A DNA stretch of 64,000 nt, from the NCBI RefSeq assembly GCF_011009555.1, contig NZ_QXHD01000004.1:1743720-1807719 (forward strand), in the 5' to 3' direction. A program made the translations under genes and the position numbers. Origin of the DNA: Adonisia turfae CCMR0081 (GTDB lineage Bacteria; Cyanobacteriota; Cyanobacteriia; Phormidesmidales; Phormidesmidaceae). Below the pieces are notes generated by a model, which was not told where the DNA came from, searched no databases, and saw only the letters and a list, made by a program, of their open reading frames with translations. Shown piece by piece: positions 8,568 to 17,476 of the stretch (its first letter is position 1; the number at the start of each line of letters is the position of its first letter).

Positions 8568-8975
8568 CTATTTATCTTGGTCCTTATCTGAAAGCGTGTA
8601 GTGAAAAACTTTTGAGATGATTGTCCACTGACCGTCTAAGTAAATGAGAGATAGCAGATCGATATAGTTTTTGGAGAACATAGAGCTGCGAACTTTCGCG
8701 ATCGCAGTTACTGCACCTGCAAACTCAATCGAATCAATGGAAAACCCATAGGGCTCACCATTATGTTCTGGTGAAACACGGGTTTCAACCATTGGTAAAT
8801 AGGTATCCATATCAAGATGTAACAGTTCTCCATCGGATGCTGTGAAATATTGTGCCCTGGGATGAAACACCTTTTTTAAGAGCGATACATCACATCGATA
8901 TAGACCGTCATAATACCGCTTGAGCAAGTCAATTACAGCATCATATTGTTGTTCTAGGATCAGCTCTGGGTTCAT
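8568..8975 (-). CDS. NTF2-like (SnoaL/lumazine-binding-type) protein
   Basis: A 135-residue protein of the NTF2-like fold. It begins with a helix (YDAVIDLLKRYYDGLYRCDVSLLKKVFHP), then RAQYFTASDGELLHL, and ends with LLSLIYLDGQWTIISKVFHY, as in small nuclear-transport-factor-2-like proteins of the putative lumazine-binding group. These form cone-shaped barrels that bind or convert small hydrophobic ligands. The ligand is unknown. It lies downstream of an ester-cyclase-like gene and a reductase on the same strand, which suggests a small enzyme set for one organic compound. Confidence 0.75.
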   Translation of the reverse strand: MNPELILEQQYDAVIDLLKRYYDGLYRCDVSLLKKVFHPRAQYFTASDGELLHLDMDTYLPMVETRVSPEHNGEPYGFSIDSIEFAGAVTAIAKVRSSMFSKNYIDLLSLIYLDGQWTIISKVFHYTLSDKDQDK

Positions 8976-9035
8976 AGTTGCCTCCTGTTTATAGTTACGG
9001 CTTGATATACGTTTGCGAGCTAAATCTATTGTGCT

Positions 9036-9452
9036 TTATGTGGGTAGAGAGAAAAAGCCAAGCTGTTGAAACATTGCCAACTGGTCTAAAATTTCCCATT
9101 CCTCGATAATTTTATCTGCCTTAAAACGGCTGAGAATCATGCCGTGGACGTTCACTGGTTTGCCAGTTGCAGGGATTCCCATCAGGTCGCCATTATGGGT
9201 TCCGGTTAACGTAAAGCAGGTCACAACCTTGTTCTTTTCAGTGGCCAAGTCATCAACCTGTATCTTCAGGTCAGGAAAGGCTGTGCGAAATGCTTCAATA
9301 AAGCCCTTTAACCCATCGGCTCCCTGGACCTCTTCACTGGGACTACCAAAGATATAGTCTGGATGAACAAACTCCTCTATAGCTGAGAAATTGCCTTTAT
9401 TGATCACCTCTTCAATGTAACGACGGATGATTGCTTGGTGAGTATCAGACAT
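9036..9452 (-). CDS. SnoaL-like ester cyclase family protein
   Basis: A 138-residue NTF2-fold protein. The order IIRRYIEEVINKGNFSAIEEFVHPDYIFGSP, FIEAFRTAFPDLKIQVDDL, VVTCFTLTGTHNGDLMGIPATGKPVNV and IIEEWEILDQLAMFQQLG is typical of the SnoaL/ester-cyclase group that is widespread in bacteria and mostly of unknown substrate. The start has an AGGAGAAT ribosome-binding stretch. It is the middle of three minus-strand genes (reductase, this, NTF2-like), with 210 bases separating it from the reductase, so a shared transcript is possible but not certain. Confidence 0.8.
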   Translation of the reverse strand: MSDTHQAIIRRYIEEVINKGNFSAIEEFVHPDYIFGSPSEEVQGADGLKGFIEAFRTAFPDLKIQVDDLATEKNKVVTCFTLTGTHNGDLMGIPATGKPVNVHGMILSRFKADKIIEEWEILDQLAMFQQLGFFSLPT

Positions 9453-9662
9453 AAAATTCTCCTCGATTAGGTGCCAATGTTGAAGCTGTCAGCCTGTTTA
9501 CTCGGACCCTTTAGCTGCGAACGTGGATAAGGTTTAGCTAAAGACATAGGGAAAGGGTGAATACAGCTGCTGCCAAAAAGGATGCTTCTGTCCGCACATG
9601 GTCCAATGTAGAATTCTGTAGGGGCAAGCCTTGTGCCTGCCCTAAGATAGCGAATGCGTTCT

Positions 9663-10292
9663 TCAGTAAGACAAACTTGGTGCTTGACGAAGATAGGTAT
9701 CATTGAACAGCTGCTTCAAAATAAAATCCGCCACATCCGCGCGAGTAATTTTCAATTTCGAAGTTTTATCGGTGCCTGGAAACCCATGGCGGTATTGTCC
9801 TGTTCGACCACCCTCAATCAATGCCCCAGGTCGAACAATGGTCCAATCCAGGTTGCTTTGTTGCACATAACTCTCCTGTAGCTCATGATCTGCAAACACA
9901 TGGCGCAGAATCAAGCCAAACATAATGTACTTCCAGAAGAAGTTTAGGCTACCCCAGCTATCTCCGGCACCAAGAGTGCTTTGACAGATAAATCGTCGTA
10001 CACCCGCGTGTTCCATGGCACGGATGATCTGCTGTGTTCCTGCTGAGCGAATATTACTTTTTAGCTGTTGACCAGACCCGAGGATACATACAACCGCCTC
10101 TTGACCTTGGACTGCCTGCTCTACCGATGGCAGATCCATCACATCTCCCTGAGCCACGTTAAGGTTGGGATGCTGAATATTCAACTTAGCAGGGGTCCGG
10201 ACAAAGGCTGTGACCCTATGCCCCTGGTCCAGTGCCTGTTCGACAACCTGACGCCCGGTACTGCCTGTAGCTCCGAAAATAACTAGTTTCAT
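9663..10292 (-). CDS. NAD(P)-binding atypical SDR / NmrA-like oxidoreductase
   Basis: The N-terminus MKLVIFGATGSTGRQVVEQAL carries the GxxGxxG dinucleotide-binding motif of atypical short-chain dehydrogenases. VTAFVRTP follows as the segment that reads the NADPH phosphate, then GDVMD. No YxxxK catalytic pair is evident, as usual for the NAD(P)H-binding (PF13460-type) group of redox sensors and flavin or biliverdin reductase-like enzymes. The length of 209 residues is normal. It diverges from an AraC regulator across a 200-base region holding a direct repeat, so it is the likely target of that regulator. Confidence 0.82.
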   Translation of the reverse strand: MKLVIFGATGSTGRQVVEQALDQGHRVTAFVRTPAKLNIQHPNLNVAQGDVMDLPSVEQAVQGQEAVVCILGSGQQLKSNIRSAGTQQIIRAMEHAGVRRFICQSTLGAGDSWGSLNFFWKYIMFGLILRHVFADHELQESYVQQSNLDWTIVRPGALIEGGRTGQYRHGFPGTDKTSKLKITRADVADFILKQLFNDTYLRQAPSLSY

Positions 10293-10356
10293 GGTGTTTG
10301 CTCCTAAGCAATGACACCCTTAGCTTAGGCAGGCGATTATTTCTGGGCTTTTTATT

Positions 10357-10395
10357 TCTTGCGGCCCTGTCACAATCTTGCGGGGAGTTGTCAAA
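10357..10395. promoter_or_regulatory. tandem direct repeat, candidate AraC-family operator
   Basis: TCTTGCGG....TGTCACAA (10357-10375) is followed at once by TCTTGCGG....TTGTCAAA (10376-10395). Two adjacent direct repeats with a 19-20-base period, placing both on one helix face, are the usual arrangement for an AraC-type dimer. The site lies between the reductase and AraC starts. Confidence 0.5.
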
Positions 10396-10490
10396 TGTGG
10401 ACATGAAACGCAGAAGAGGCAGAGAAAGGCTGAAATCTAAAGTATGTAAGCGAAGTTACCTGATTACAGTTAGATAACCGATATAATTAG

Positions 10491-11378
10491 GTGCTGACGT
10501 CATGGGCTGACTCCGTGCAAGAACCTGCTATACCATCGGTTCAAACAAGTTCTTCGTTCGACCAGACACAGGACGTGGAGCCTATTCGTATCACACAACT
10601 CCTAAATCCCCCTGGCGAAGGGCATTATCACTGTGGGACTAAACACACGCTGTTTATGTCCCTTGTGCCTCGGCCTATTTACTATTTGCAAGCACAAGAT
10701 GGCAAAACCCATACGGGATTGTACAAAAAAGGGGATATCTCTATTACTCCAGCGAGTACCCCATTTTTTGCTCGGTGGGAAGGAGATGAAAATTGTTTAC
10801 AGATTCAGCTGAGCGATGCCTTTGTGAAACGTATCGCTCAAGAGACGATTCAGCAGGATTGCGATCGCATCCTGCTTCTCCCCCAATTTCAAACCAATAA
10901 TCCCCAGCTTGAATCCATTGCCACCATGCTCCTCACCGAGTTCAAGCAAAACGCAACAGGCAACAGGCTATACCTGGATTCCCTAGCTAATGTTCTGGCG
11001 GTCAATTTACTCAGACAGCACACCACCACCAAAACATCAGTTCCCACCTATGGGGGTGGCTTACCCCAGTACCAACTGCAGCGAGTTTTGGACTATATCG
11101 ATGCCTATTTGGATCGCGAGATCAAACTGGCGGACCTGGCCCAGCTATTAGACATGAGCCAATTTCACTTCAGCCGCTTATTTAAACAGTCCATCGGCAT
11201 TTCTCCTCACCAATATCTGGTACAACAACGGGTAGAACGAGCTAAACAATTATTGAAACAAACAGACCGTCTCATCGTTGATATTGCCTTAGAGTGTGGA
11301 TTTAACAGCCACAGTCATTTAAGCAAGCAGTTTCGTCAAGTGACCGGCATGAGCCCCAAGGCGTTTAGGGCAAGCTAA
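10491..11378 (+). CDS. AraC family transcriptional regulator
   Basis: The C-terminal 100 residues contain two helix-turn-helix units typical of AraC/XylS. The first is around IKLADLAQLLDMSQFHFSRLFKQSIG, and the second around DIALECGFNSHSHLSKQFRQVTG with the terminal MSPKAFR. The N-terminal 180 residues form a cupin-like effector domain, with HYHCGTKHT near the start and ITPASTPFFARW. Only GTG starts are available: 10491 or the next in-frame GTG at 10515. A TATAAT at 10482-10487 sits too close for 10491 to be on a transcript from it, which favours the later start or another promoter. It probably controls the divergent reductase. Confidence 0.88.
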   Translation: MLTSWADSVQEPAIPSVQTSSSFDQTQDVEPIRITQLLNPPGEGHYHCGTKHTLFMSLVPRPIYYLQAQDGKTHTGLYKKGDISITPASTPFFARWEGDENCLQIQLSDAFVKRIAQETIQQDCDRILLLPQFQTNNPQLESIATMLLTEFKQNATGNRLYLDSLANVLAVNLLRQHTTTKTSVPTYGGGLPQYQLQRVLDYIDAYLDREIKLADLAQLLDMSQFHFSRLFKQSIGISPHQYLVQQRVERAKQLLKQTDRLIVDIALECGFNSHSHLSKQFRQVTGMSPKAFRAS

Positions 11379-11410
11379 TCATCAGACTCAGTGTCTTCAA
11401 ACATCTAACC

Positions 11411-11872
11411 TCAAAAATTTAATAATTTACGATAAACAATCTTGTCAGCGCCTGCTTCATAAAAGTCACGAATGCACGCTTCTTGCCCATAACCACACTT
11501 AAGATAAAACGCTCGTGTCCGTTCGAAGCTTGCTAATGTCTCCACCAATAATAAGTGCGCCCCCCGTGCCGCCAACGTTTCTTCAACATGGCGCACCATT
11601 GCTGTACCCCGCCCTTGCCCCTGTTGCTCGGGATGGACAGCGAGAAAGAGTAGATTCCAGGTCCCATTGGTCATCCGCTCAGGCGCACAGTAGGCCGCCG
11701 CCACTAGCCCGTCATCATCGTCCGTCAGCCAAAAATGATCGCCATTTTCACCGCTAAAGTAATCATTTAGGCTTGATTTCAGCTCCTTCAACTCCTCTGG
11801 TGAGAAGCCAATTGCCTCACTAGCTAAGGCAAGTAGCGCAGCCGTGTCATCGAGCGTAGTCGATCGAATCAT
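11411..11872 (-). CDS. GNAT family N-acetyltransferase
   Basis: A single acetyltransferase domain. The acetyl-CoA pyrophosphate loop is in VHPEQQGQGRGTAMVRHVEE (Q/R-x-x-G-x-G/A), with the typical C-terminal FYLKCGYGQEACIRDFY. It starts like many GNATs with MIRSTTLDDTAALLALASEAIGF. I use ATG 11872, because the longer frame from 11911 would read through the operator at 11877-11920. No ribosome-binding site is visible, so the message may be leaderless or nearly so. It diverges from a TetR gene with a shared palindromic operator, so expression is probably induced by a ligand of that regulator, perhaps the compound acetylated. Confidence 0.85.
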   Translation of the reverse strand: MIRSTTLDDTAALLALASEAIGFSPEELKELKSSLNDYFSGENGDHFWLTDDDDGLVAAAYCAPERMTNGTWNLLFLAVHPEQQGQGRGTAMVRHVEETLAARGAHLLLVETLASFERTRAFYLKCGYGQEACIRDFYEAGADKIVYRKLLNF

Positions 11873-11876
11873 TACA

Positions 11877-11920
11877 TCACAACAGTTGTTATATCGCTCA
11901 AAACATAACAACTGTTGTGA
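11877..11920. promoter_or_regulatory. paired palindromic operator between GNAT and TetR genes
   Basis: TCACAACAGTTGTTAT (11877-11892) and its exact reverse complement (11905-11920) face each other across 12 bases. Each half is itself a near-palindrome (ACAAC-A-GTTGT), so this looks like two operator dyads. It begins five bases upstream of the acetyltransferase ATG and ends 18 bases before the TetR start, a place where binding would block both genes. Confidence 0.75.
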
Positions 11921-11938
11921 TAACCTGTCAAGGTAGAG

Positions 11939-12535
11939 TTGCTAAACGCTATGGGTCATGAAGATCGCCGGATTGAGATTGCCAAAGCTGCATGGCAAGT
12001 GATTGTGCGGGAAGGGTTAGACCGGACGAGTATGCGTGCGATCGCACAGGAACTCGGCTCCTCAACCGGTGTGGTCACCCACTACTTTCGCAATAAGGAA
12101 GAGCTCACCCTATTTGCCCTAGAGCAAGTGGTGAAAGGCACCCTTGAGTATATGGAAACCCGTGCTACAGGGTTAGACGGAATCAGCAGATTAGAAGCAA
12201 TGCTTTTCTCGGCTCTACCTTTGGAGGTTAGTGATAGAGACGACTGGACAGTATGGATAGCATTTTTAGGCTATTCCATTGGTCGTGAACACCTGGTTCA
12301 GGCGCATCAAAAACGCTATAGCCAGATACAACAGGTGCTCAGAAAAGAGCTATCTGATTTGCAAACCGCCAAATTAATTCGAGCCGATCTTGATTTAGCA
12401 CTTGAAGCTAATGCTCTGATTGCCCTAGTCGATGGCATTGGCATCGGAGTCGTCATCAACCCTGATCAGTTCTCTATAGAGCAGCAAAAATATCTCATTC
12501 AGCAGCACATCCATGGTTTACAGATAACAGCCTGA
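11939..12535 (+). CDS. TetR/AcrR family transcriptional repressor (divergent from GNAT)
   Basis: The N-terminal helix-turn-helix is DRTSMRAIAQELGSSTGVVTHYFRNKEEL, including the typical HYFxNKEEL end of the TetR DNA-binding domain. The rest is a helical ligand-binding domain resembling BetI/AcrR-type members. TTG 11939 has AAGG five bases upstream, while ATG 11951 (MGHEDRR) has no ribosome-binding site at a normal distance; either is possible. The next gene downstream is convergent, and a hairpin separates the two. It likely represses itself and the acetyltransferase through the paired operator. Confidence 0.88.
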   Translation: MLNAMGHEDRRIEIAKAAWQVIVREGLDRTSMRAIAQELGSSTGVVTHYFRNKEELTLFALEQVVKGTLEYMETRATGLDGISRLEAMLFSALPLEVSDRDDWTVWIAFLGYSIGREHLVQAHQKRYSQIQQVLRKELSDLQTAKLIRADLDLALEANALIALVDGIGIGVVINPDQFSIEQQKYLIQQHIHGLQITA

Positions 12536-12569
12536 ACTGGGTTAAGTCGGGTCTAACAAATGTTGAATG

Positions 12570-12587
12570 CGCCTAAGGAGTTAGGCG
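12570..12587. terminator. hairpin between convergent TetR and oxidoreductase genes
   Basis: CGCCTAA-GGAG-TTAGGCG forms a seven-base-pair stem and includes the stop codon of the minus-strand gene. There is no T run on either side, so it is at best a weak bidirectional terminator. Confidence 0.4.
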
Positions 12588-13552
12588 TTGCTATGGGTAT
12601 CCCAAGTAATCACCACTTTCCCCTTAGCGTGCCCTTCCCCAAGATAGCAAAGGGCTGCTGCTGTTGCCTTCAATGGATAACATCGATCTATCACAGGGAC
12701 GACTTTGCCAGATTCAAGCAGTGCCCCAATAACGGACAGGTCCTTTTCCTCTATTTGCGCTACCCCCATAAATGAGAGTTTTCTACTGTCAACGTTGGAT
12801 AATATGGGTCCCACAAGCAATGCCTGCATAATTTGAGCCAGTGCTCCCCCAGCCGCAACATAGATGCCTTTAGGGCATAATGCCCGACGGTAATTAAAAA
12901 TCGAGTTATAGCCATTGACCGCAAAAATCAGGTCATACTGCTGCCCATGGGTGGTGAGATCGTCTTGTGTGTAATCGATAACGTGATCTGCGCCAATTGA
13001 ACGGGCAATATCAAGATTTCGGGTGCTACAGACAGCCGTTACCATTGTCCCAAAAGATTTAGCTAGCTGCACGGCAAATGACCCCACGCCCCCAGAGGCT
13101 CCATTGATGAGAACTTTTTGACCTGGGTGAATTCGACCTTGCAGCGCTTGCAGCGCTGTCAGAGCTGCAACAGGCGTAGCGGCTGCGGCCTCAAATGATA
13201 CGTTGGTTGGTTTCAGGACCAACTCATGTTCGTCAGCACAGGCATAGTCTGCGAATGAGCCTTTGGCGACTCCAAAAACCTCATCCCCTGGCTGAAACGT
13301 TGTTACGCGATTGCCCACAGCCTCAACCCGACCTGCTACATCCAGGCCCAGTGATATCTCTTTGGGCTTAAACAGTTCACCGTTGAGTAAACGGATCCCC
13401 ATGGCCCCTCTTAAACGATGCCAGTCTAAAGCATTGACAGATGCCGCATAAACCTTGACCAAAACCTGATGATCACTGGGTACCGGTTGCTCGGTCTCGA
13501 TCAGTTCAATGACATCCGGGGAGCCATATTTTGTGTACACAATCTTTTTCAT
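12581..13552 (-). CDS. NADPH:quinone oxidoreductase-like MDR family protein
   Basis: Medium-chain dehydrogenase/reductase without the catalytic zinc residues. Order: GroES-like N-terminus (VLVKVYAASVNALDWHRLRG), LGLDVAGRVEAVG, then the Rossmann motif GASGGVGSFAVQLAKSFG near the middle, and YDLIFAVNGYNSIF. This matches the quinone oxidoreductase/NAD(P)-dependent alcohol dehydrogenase group that reduces quinones or enones. ATG 13552 has AGAAGGAGA just upstream; the 27 extra codons of the longer frame are not credible. A perfect 10-base inverted repeat lies 65-103 bases upstream. It could detoxify reactive carbonyls, as the surrounding redox genes also suggest. Confidence 0.88.
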   Translation of the reverse strand: MKKIVYTKYGSPDVIELIETEQPVPSDHQVLVKVYAASVNALDWHRLRGAMGIRLLNGELFKPKEISLGLDVAGRVEAVGNRVTTFQPGDEVFGVAKGSFADYACADEHELVLKPTNVSFEAAAATPVAALTALQALQGRIHPGQKVLINGASGGVGSFAVQLAKSFGTMVTAVCSTRNLDIARSIGADHVIDYTQDDLTTHGQQYDLIFAVNGYNSIFNYRRALCPKGIYVAAGGALAQIMQALLVGPILSNVDSRKLSFMGVAQIEEKDLSVIGALLESGKVVPVIDRCYPLKATAAALCYLGEGHAKGKVVITWDTHSNA

Positions 13553-13616
13553 TGAGATCTCCTTCTGTTCAACATTTACCCCTTTAACCAACAATGAAAA
13601 CCAGAGCATTGTTTCA

Positions 13617-13655
13617 CGCATTCTGGAGGGCAAGACTCAAAGATCCCAGAATGCG
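13617..13655. promoter_or_regulatory. inverted repeat upstream of the quinone-oxidoreductase-like gene
   Basis: CGCATTCTGG (13617-13626) and CCAGAATGCG (13646-13655) are exact reverse complements spaced by 19 bases. The site lies between the starts of this gene and the 3' end of the LuxR gene, a suitable place for a repressor or activator. Confidence 0.45.
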
Positions 13656-13788
13656 GGGGGCTGAATAATTGAACTTCTTTTCTAAAAATGTCCTTATCAC
13701 CCACACAAGTAGCTTATGGGCAAGACGGGACAAGCGTCATACCACCCAGGTATTAATCGAGGAGTAATTACCAGGGGAAACCTGATTA

Positions 13789-16545
13789 CTATGTTGACGA
13801 CAAAATGCCGAAAACACGGGCTTTTGCAACGGCATCGGCTCGATGATGGGCATCGAGTTTGCCATAAATATTTCGCGTATGAACTTTCACTGTATTCACC
13901 GAAAGGCAGAGATTGGCTGCAATTTCCTGATTGGTCTGACCCTCGGCTATCAGGTGGAGCACTTCGATTTCTCGCTTACTCAAGGGTTCGAGCAAGGTGG
14001 TTGCTTGAGACTGTGTTGTGAATGATTTTTTAGGCCCTAATGCGTTCGGAGGAAATGTCGCTAACACGCGCTGCACATAATTAGGGTTTATTTTGTGAGA
14101 AAGAGCCCCATAGAGCAAACGGGCCATGGGCTGACCTTCATTGACAAAGATACGCAGGTAACCTTCAGTTTCTGCTAGTGTGAGCGCGCGTTCTAAAAAT
14201 TGGAGCGCACACGGGATGTTTTCTTGGGCTTCATTGATGAGTGCTTGTAAGACAACAATCTCAATCATGCTGCCTAATCTGCCGCCTGTTTCTGCCATCG
14301 AGTATAGTTGTTTCAGCAGTGATATTGCTGTTTGCAACGTTTCATCTGTCTGGTCATGTCTGTACTGAGCAATGAGCACTCTGGCAAATGTAATGTACTC
14401 AAATTCTTGCAAATAACTGAGCTCATTTTCAACAGATAAGCCTTGTCCACGCAGCCAACTGAGAGCTTCGGCCAGTCTATCTTGACGGAGCCATATCCGT
14501 GTCTTTAATGCGGCTACAGAACAAACATTAGGAACAGGACTTTTTTGGTATATCTGTTCTGCCTTGTCGAGTAACGTGAGGGCATCATCGAGGTCTCCCT
14601 GCTCGGCCTTTAATTGAGCCTGAACGAGATACAATCCATAGGGCCATTCCGGTAATGCCGCTTGCTTCCCAAGTACCAGACATTTTTGAAGCTGCTGTTG
14701 AGCAGCTTCTTCATTGCCCTGTTCATGGTAAAGCTTGCTCAACCCCAGATGTAAGTCAGTTGTGCCCACTGGTTCGCCCTGCGCTGTCGCAAACCGTAAG
14801 GCCTCTGTGTAGATCTTGCTTGCATCAAAGAGACGGCCCTGGGCGATCTTAATGCTGGCCAATGTATAGGAGCCACTGATGGCAAACAGTATATGTCCTG
14901 TGGTCCGTAAGCGTGCGATCGCATCAGTCATATACTGAGCCGCTGTCTCCAAATCTCCATTTCTCCAATAGGCCAAACCTAGCAGAGAGCTTGCCAGGCC
15001 AGCTATATAGTGATTTGTCTCAGTCAGCAGGCTGAGGGTTTTCCGGGCATATTTGATCGTGCCAGCATGATCACCAAGGGCTTGGGCATAAAATGCCCAG
15101 GCCAGGTCCAATAACTCTTGTGGTGACTGGACTATGCTCTCATCTTGACTGCTTAACGAGACCTCCAAAGAATCTCTGTTGTTGACTGCCAATAAACGAC
15201 TTGCATCCTTTAGTCGGCTCTCTGCAGCCTGCAACTGACCTGAAAAAAGCAACTCCCATGCCAGGCCAATGCTGAGCGTTGGCCGCGTTCGGACTAACTT
15301 ATCCGGCAAGGTCTGCACCCATTTTGTCCAGGTTGCATTCTGATAGTAGGAGCCAATATTCGCTGACCATTCCCATTCGATCAGATCCGCCGCCCGCTCA
15401 AACTGTCGCGCAGCAAGGGCATGGTGGATCGCATTGAGTCGCAAATTATTTTGCTCGTACCAGGCACAGGCCCTTAGATGTAGCTCGGCTACATTGCCCG
15501 GCTGAAGCTTAGCTAAGCGCGCCTGTAGAACATCCTTGAAAAGATGATGGTAGCGATACCACTGGCGTTTATCATCGAGCGGAATCAACAACAGATTTGT
15601 ACGTTCTAAAGAGTCTAAGATTGCTTGGCCTGATATGGAAGATTGTGGCACAACAGCATCACAAAGAGACCCACACAGTTGGTCAAGAATGGATGTGAAC
15701 AATAGAAAATTCTGGATGCGTTCAGGTTGTTTTTCCAGAATCTCTTCCACCAGATAATCTAGTATAAAGTAATGGCTACCGGAGAACGATTGGATAAAGT
15801 TGCTTGTGTCCCGATGGCCTTGTAAAGATATGGCTGCCAGGTGTAGTGCGGCAATCCAGCCTTCAGTGCGGGTTTCAAGTGCGGTCATATCGTCTGCCGA
15901 CAAGTTGAGCGCCATTACCCGGTTAAGAAATTCCGCCGTTTCGATTGGGGTGAAGCGCACATCAGATGCACGCAACTCAGTTAGTTGATCACGGGCACGC
16001 AGTCGTGCCAGGGGCAGTGGTGGGTCTTTGCGGGTGGCAATAACAAGGTGTATGGAGGATGGCGGCAGGTGATTGACCAAAAATTCTAGTGCCTGATCCA
16101 CCGGTGCAGATTTAATCAGGTGATAGTCATCCAGGACGAGGATAAAATTCTCAGAAACCGCTGTAATTTCATTGATCAATGTCGTTAGAATTGCATTGAT
16201 TGGAGGCAGTTGGGGGGAGTTTAGTGAACTTAAAATCCTCTCACCCAGTGGAGCCTCCCCCTCAACCTTGCTGAAGGTGAGCCTTTGCAAGGCAGACACA
16301 AGATAAACCAGAAAGCGAGTTGGATCATTATGCTCCTCATCCAGTGATAACCATGCCACCGGATGTTCACAGACCGCGACCCATTCGCTGAGTAACGTTG
16401 TTTTGCCAAAGCCAGCAGGGGCGGAGATGAGAGTGAGTTTTCTGTGTAACCCCCTATTTAACTGTTCAAGTAGCCGTGGACGCCGCACAGCATTGCGTCG
16501 TGGGGGTGGGATATATAGTTTGGTGGTTAAAATCGGCCTGTACAT
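13789..16545 (-). CDS. LuxR family ATP-dependent regulator, MalT-like
   Basis: Large STAND-type activator. The N-terminal NTPase starts after LTTKLYIPPPRRNAVRRPRLLEQL, with Walker A SAPAGFGKTTLL and Walker B FILVLDDYHLI; VDQALEFLVNHLPPSSIHLVIATRKDPPLPLARLRAR follows, as in MalT. A long helical TPR-like region fills the middle (about residues 400-800). The C-terminal LuxR HTH is LSKREIEVLHLIAEGQTNQEIAANLCLSVNTVKVHTRNIYGKLDA. ATG 16545 is preferred to a TTG eight codons upstream. Such proteins assemble when they bind a signal and ATP. The target is unknown; the quinone-oxidoreductase gene follows on the same strand. Confidence 0.9.
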   Translation of the reverse strand: MYRPILTTKLYIPPPRRNAVRRPRLLEQLNRGLHRKLTLISAPAGFGKTTLLSEWVAVCEHPVAWLSLDEEHNDPTRFLVYLVSALQRLTFSKVEGEAPLGERILSSLNSPQLPPINAILTTLINEITAVSENFILVLDDYHLIKSAPVDQALEFLVNHLPPSSIHLVIATRKDPPLPLARLRARDQLTELRASDVRFTPIETAEFLNRVMALNLSADDMTALETRTEGWIAALHLAAISLQGHRDTSNFIQSFSGSHYFILDYLVEEILEKQPERIQNFLLFTSILDQLCGSLCDAVVPQSSISGQAILDSLERTNLLLIPLDDKRQWYRYHHLFKDVLQARLAKLQPGNVAELHLRACAWYEQNNLRLNAIHHALAARQFERAADLIEWEWSANIGSYYQNATWTKWVQTLPDKLVRTRPTLSIGLAWELLFSGQLQAAESRLKDASRLLAVNNRDSLEVSLSSQDESIVQSPQELLDLAWAFYAQALGDHAGTIKYARKTLSLLTETNHYIAGLASSLLGLAYWRNGDLETAAQYMTDAIARLRTTGHILFAISGSYTLASIKIAQGRLFDASKIYTEALRFATAQGEPVGTTDLHLGLSKLYHEQGNEEAAQQQLQKCLVLGKQAALPEWPYGLYLVQAQLKAEQGDLDDALTLLDKAEQIYQKSPVPNVCSVAALKTRIWLRQDRLAEALSWLRGQGLSVENELSYLQEFEYITFARVLIAQYRHDQTDETLQTAISLLKQLYSMAETGGRLGSMIEIVVLQALINEAQENIPCALQFLERALTLAETEGYLRIFVNEGQPMARLLYGALSHKINPNYVQRVLATFPPNALGPKKSFTTQSQATTLLEPLSKREIEVLHLIAEGQTNQEIAANLCLSVNTVKVHTRNIYGKLDAHHRADAVAKARVFGILSST

Positions 16546-16709
16546 TATTAAATTATGTACATTACTCAAAAAATGATCCCGTGAATTTGATCCCGCTTCA
16601 ACGTGAGGGGAGTAGTGAGTCTACCGTACCCATCATCACTATCAAGCTCTTCCTTGTTTATGCCGCTCATCTGCTGGAACCCAGCCACGATTTGTTAAAC
16701 AGGGTGTTT

Positions 16710-17408
16710 CTAATCCAAGTATTGTTGAAGATAGCTGAGGGTAAGCAGCTTAGTTTCTGCCACCAGTTCTTGACGGAATTCCTGATCTCCACTGAGGGAA
16801 ATCCATAAAAGTTCAGTAATTGTTTTAGTAATAACCATAGCGATGCGCTCACATTTTGTTATTGATAAACTTGGCTTACGCGCATGGAAGAAGCGAGCGA
16901 GTTCATTGATTACCTGATATTCAAAGTCATCGATTTTTTCAATGGCAGACCAGGTGATGGTGTCTAAAAGCTGTTCAAAAATAGCGCGTGACCCCGGATA
17001 GTCTGTGTAGAACTGATCAAACACATCAATCATCCGATCAACATAGCTGCGTAACGTTAGGGTGACTGTGTCGGGGGTATGCAGATCGAGAAATCGCTGA
17101 TATTGCGTCTGCATATAGCGAATGGCCAGGGCCTTAAGAATAGCTTTTTTGTCGGGAAAGAATTGGTAAAGTGAGCCAACTGACACCTTGGCACGGGCTG
17201 CGATCGCACGCGTTGTCGTTGATTCATACCCAACCTCCAAAAATAGCTGCTCGGCAGCATCCAGAATGTGCTGGACTCGCTCCTGACTACGCGCCTGTTT
17301 AGGCTGTCGTCGCATCTTATTAAGTTTGGGTGAACTAGAGGAATCCGGTAGGGACATTGATTTTGGCTGTTGCTGATTGCGAAGACGGATCGACTGGGTA
17401 GCAGGCAT
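16710..17408 (-). CDS. TetR/AcrR family transcriptional regulator (divergent from amine oxidase)
   Basis: After a 30-residue polar N-terminal extension comes the TetR DNA-binding domain: RVQHILDAAEQLFLEVGYESTTTRAIAARAKVSVGSLYQFFPDKKAIL. The C-terminal ligand domain resembles the AcrR/TetR C-terminal type with an ARG-rich VINELARFFHARK segment. ATG 17408 is used; an internal Met at residue 18 or 32 could also start. It diverges from the amine oxidase gene; the 130-base region between them contains two similar dyads, so the regulator probably controls the amine oxidase and membrane protein pair. Confidence 0.88.
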   Translation of the reverse strand: MPATQSIRLRNQQQPKSMSLPDSSSSPKLNKMRRQPKQARSQERVQHILDAAEQLFLEVGYESTTTRAIAARAKVSVGSLYQFFPDKKAILKALAIRYMQTQYQRFLDLHTPDTVTLTLRSYVDRMIDVFDQFYTDYPGSRAIFEQLLDTITWSAIEKIDDFEYQVINELARFFHARKPSLSITKCERIAMVITKTITELLWISLSGDQEFRQELVAETKLLTLSYLQQYLD

Positions 17409-17476
17409 CTATCTATTCAAGATGAAATCATACCGAGGATCGACGGCAACTATTTTTTTGCTAGGTTGACAAAACA

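Noticed and set aside
13716-14021. 101-codon plus-strand frame
   Set aside because: It overlaps the LuxR helix-turn-helix coding region on the other strand and has no family features.
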